Origin: Chlorobaculum sp.
GTDB taxonomy: Bacteria > Bacteroidota > Chlorobiia > Chlorobiales > Chlorobiaceae
Reading direction: 5' to 3'
DNA: 36,832 nucleotides
Assembly: GCA_013334655.1 (NCBI GenBank)
Contig: JAAXXD010000015.1
Span: forward strand, 1-36,832
Below the pieces are notes generated by a model. The model was not told where the DNA came from. It saw only the letters and a list, made by a program, of their open reading frames with translations, and did no database searches. The translations under genes were made by a program, and so were the position numbers. Shown here in pieces: positions 36,288 to 36,832 of the stretch; within the stretch, counting starts at the first letter, position 1, and the number at the start of each line of letters is the position of its first letter.

Positions 36288-36832
36288 TCACGAATCGAAG
36301 CCGCGAAGGTTCAGCGAGTAACGGTTGTCGGCATCGACGGTAAGCAGCTTCCGTTCGAGCAAATTTTTCAGGTCGCGCCGAGCGGTCATCTCCGAGACTT
36401 TCCGGTACAGCATCGAGTAGGGCAACGCCTGTTGAAGCTCGTGCAGCGTGAACGGTTTGCCCGACGGATCGTCGAGCAGCAGCGTCAGCAAATCGTTTTG
36501 CCGCCTGGAAATCGCTTTGTTGCTGACAAGAAAATGGAGGTAATCCCGCATGGCCAGCACTCTGATGAAATCTGCGATGCGGTTTTTCATCTGCTGTAAC
36601 GATTCGATCACACCGTGCAGGTTGAACTCAAGAAACGGCGTGACATCCTTTTTGGCTTTGATGGTGTCGGAGAAGGCCCGATAATAGTCGTCCACATGCC
36701 TGTAGTAGTAATTCGAGAGCATTTTGGGGACGTAGCGTATGCCCGCCGACTGGAGGAGCAATGCTTCAAGAAGCCGGGCAACGCGCCCGTTACCGTCCCA
36801 GAAGGGGTGAATCAGCGAGAAGTGATAGTGAG
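36288..36832 (-). CDS. Fic-domain protein, C-terminal part (cut by window edge)
   Basis: The visible 181 codons start inside the Fic domain. The motif HYHFSLIHPFWDGNGRVARLLEALLLQ contains the complete Fic core HPFxxGNGRxxR near the right edge, before the Met used in the ORF track. After it come VPKMLSNYYYRHVDDYYRAFSDTIKAKKDVTPFLEFNLHGVIESLQ and a C-terminal winged-helix-like part (LHELQQALPYSMLYRKVSEMTARRDLKNLLERKLLTVDADNRYSLNL), common in stand-alone bacterial Fic proteins. The enzyme probably transfers AMP or another nucleotide monophosphate to a protein. Whether an inhibitory helix is present cannot be seen because the N-terminus lies outside the window. Confidence 0.9.
   Translation of the reverse strand, partial: HYHFSLIHPFWDGNGRVARLLEALLLQSAGIRYVPKMLSNYYYRHVDDYYRAFSDTIKAKKDVTPFLEFNLHGVIESLQQMKNRIADFIRVLAMRDYLHFLVSNKAISRRQNDLLTLLLDDPSGKPFTLHELQQALPYSMLYRKVSEMTARRDLKNLLERKLLTVDADNRYSLNLRGFDS

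Overview
The window looks like a piece of the chromosome of a green sulfur bacterium (Chlorobiaceae, Chlorobium or Chlorobaculum type). It is fairly GC-rich by eye, it carries a bacteriochlorophyll-type geranylgeranyl reductase (bchP) joined to a photosynthesis-associated DUF2499/DUF3593 membrane protein, it makes 5-aminolevulinate by the C5 route (hemL), and it has a Gram-negative envelope gene set. The assignment is an inference from gene content and could not be checked by database search.

Layout. 1-931 holds the start of gatB and a SYLF-domain secreted protein, both minus strand. 932-5797 is an accessory block: a 1145-residue plus-strand protein with the order TIR, seven WD40 blades, Roc-type GTPase, COR-like region, zinc ribbon and DUF4365 nuclease-like domain; a decayed macrodomain gene pointing at it; and scraps of other genes. 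5798-8352 is housekeeping (hemL, recO, an FmdB zinc ribbon). 8353-11683 has a perfect 28-bp inverted repeat pair, an OstA/LptA-like periplasmic protein, a divergent UDP-GlcNAc-2-epimerase-like protein and a small membrane protein. 11839-12462 is the wreck of an IS1634-type transposase. 12799-16372 holds glycyl-tRNA synthetase, bchP and its membrane partner. 16362-21000 on the minus strand holds ctpA, dapD and rng. 20996-24032 on the plus strand holds rnhB, yraN and gyrB. 24021-28400 on the minus strand holds surA, secF and secD, a periplasmic export and folding group. 28794-36283 holds a baeRF protein, a membrane Fe-S oxidoreductase, an M24 peptidase, an outer-membrane barrel (minus), etfB-etfA and a hotdog thioesterase. 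The right edge cuts a Fic-domain gene.

How the genes work together. The Fe-S oxidoreductase and EtfAB form a likely flavin-to-membrane electron route, split by a peptidase and a porin-like gene. SecD/SecF and SurA serve export and outer-membrane protein folding. bchP and the DUF2499-DUF3593 fusion are directly abutted and probably act together in (bacterio)chlorophyll tail reduction. The TIR-WD40-Roc-DUF4365 protein is the best candidate for an undescribed system: a single-chain, NLR-like immune or conflict protein with a putative NADase at one end and a putative nuclease at the other, next to a decayed ADP-ribose-binding macrodomain.

No tRNA, rRNA or CRISPR array is visible. Terminators, dispersed inverted repeats and a few promoter-like motifs are listed with their limits.
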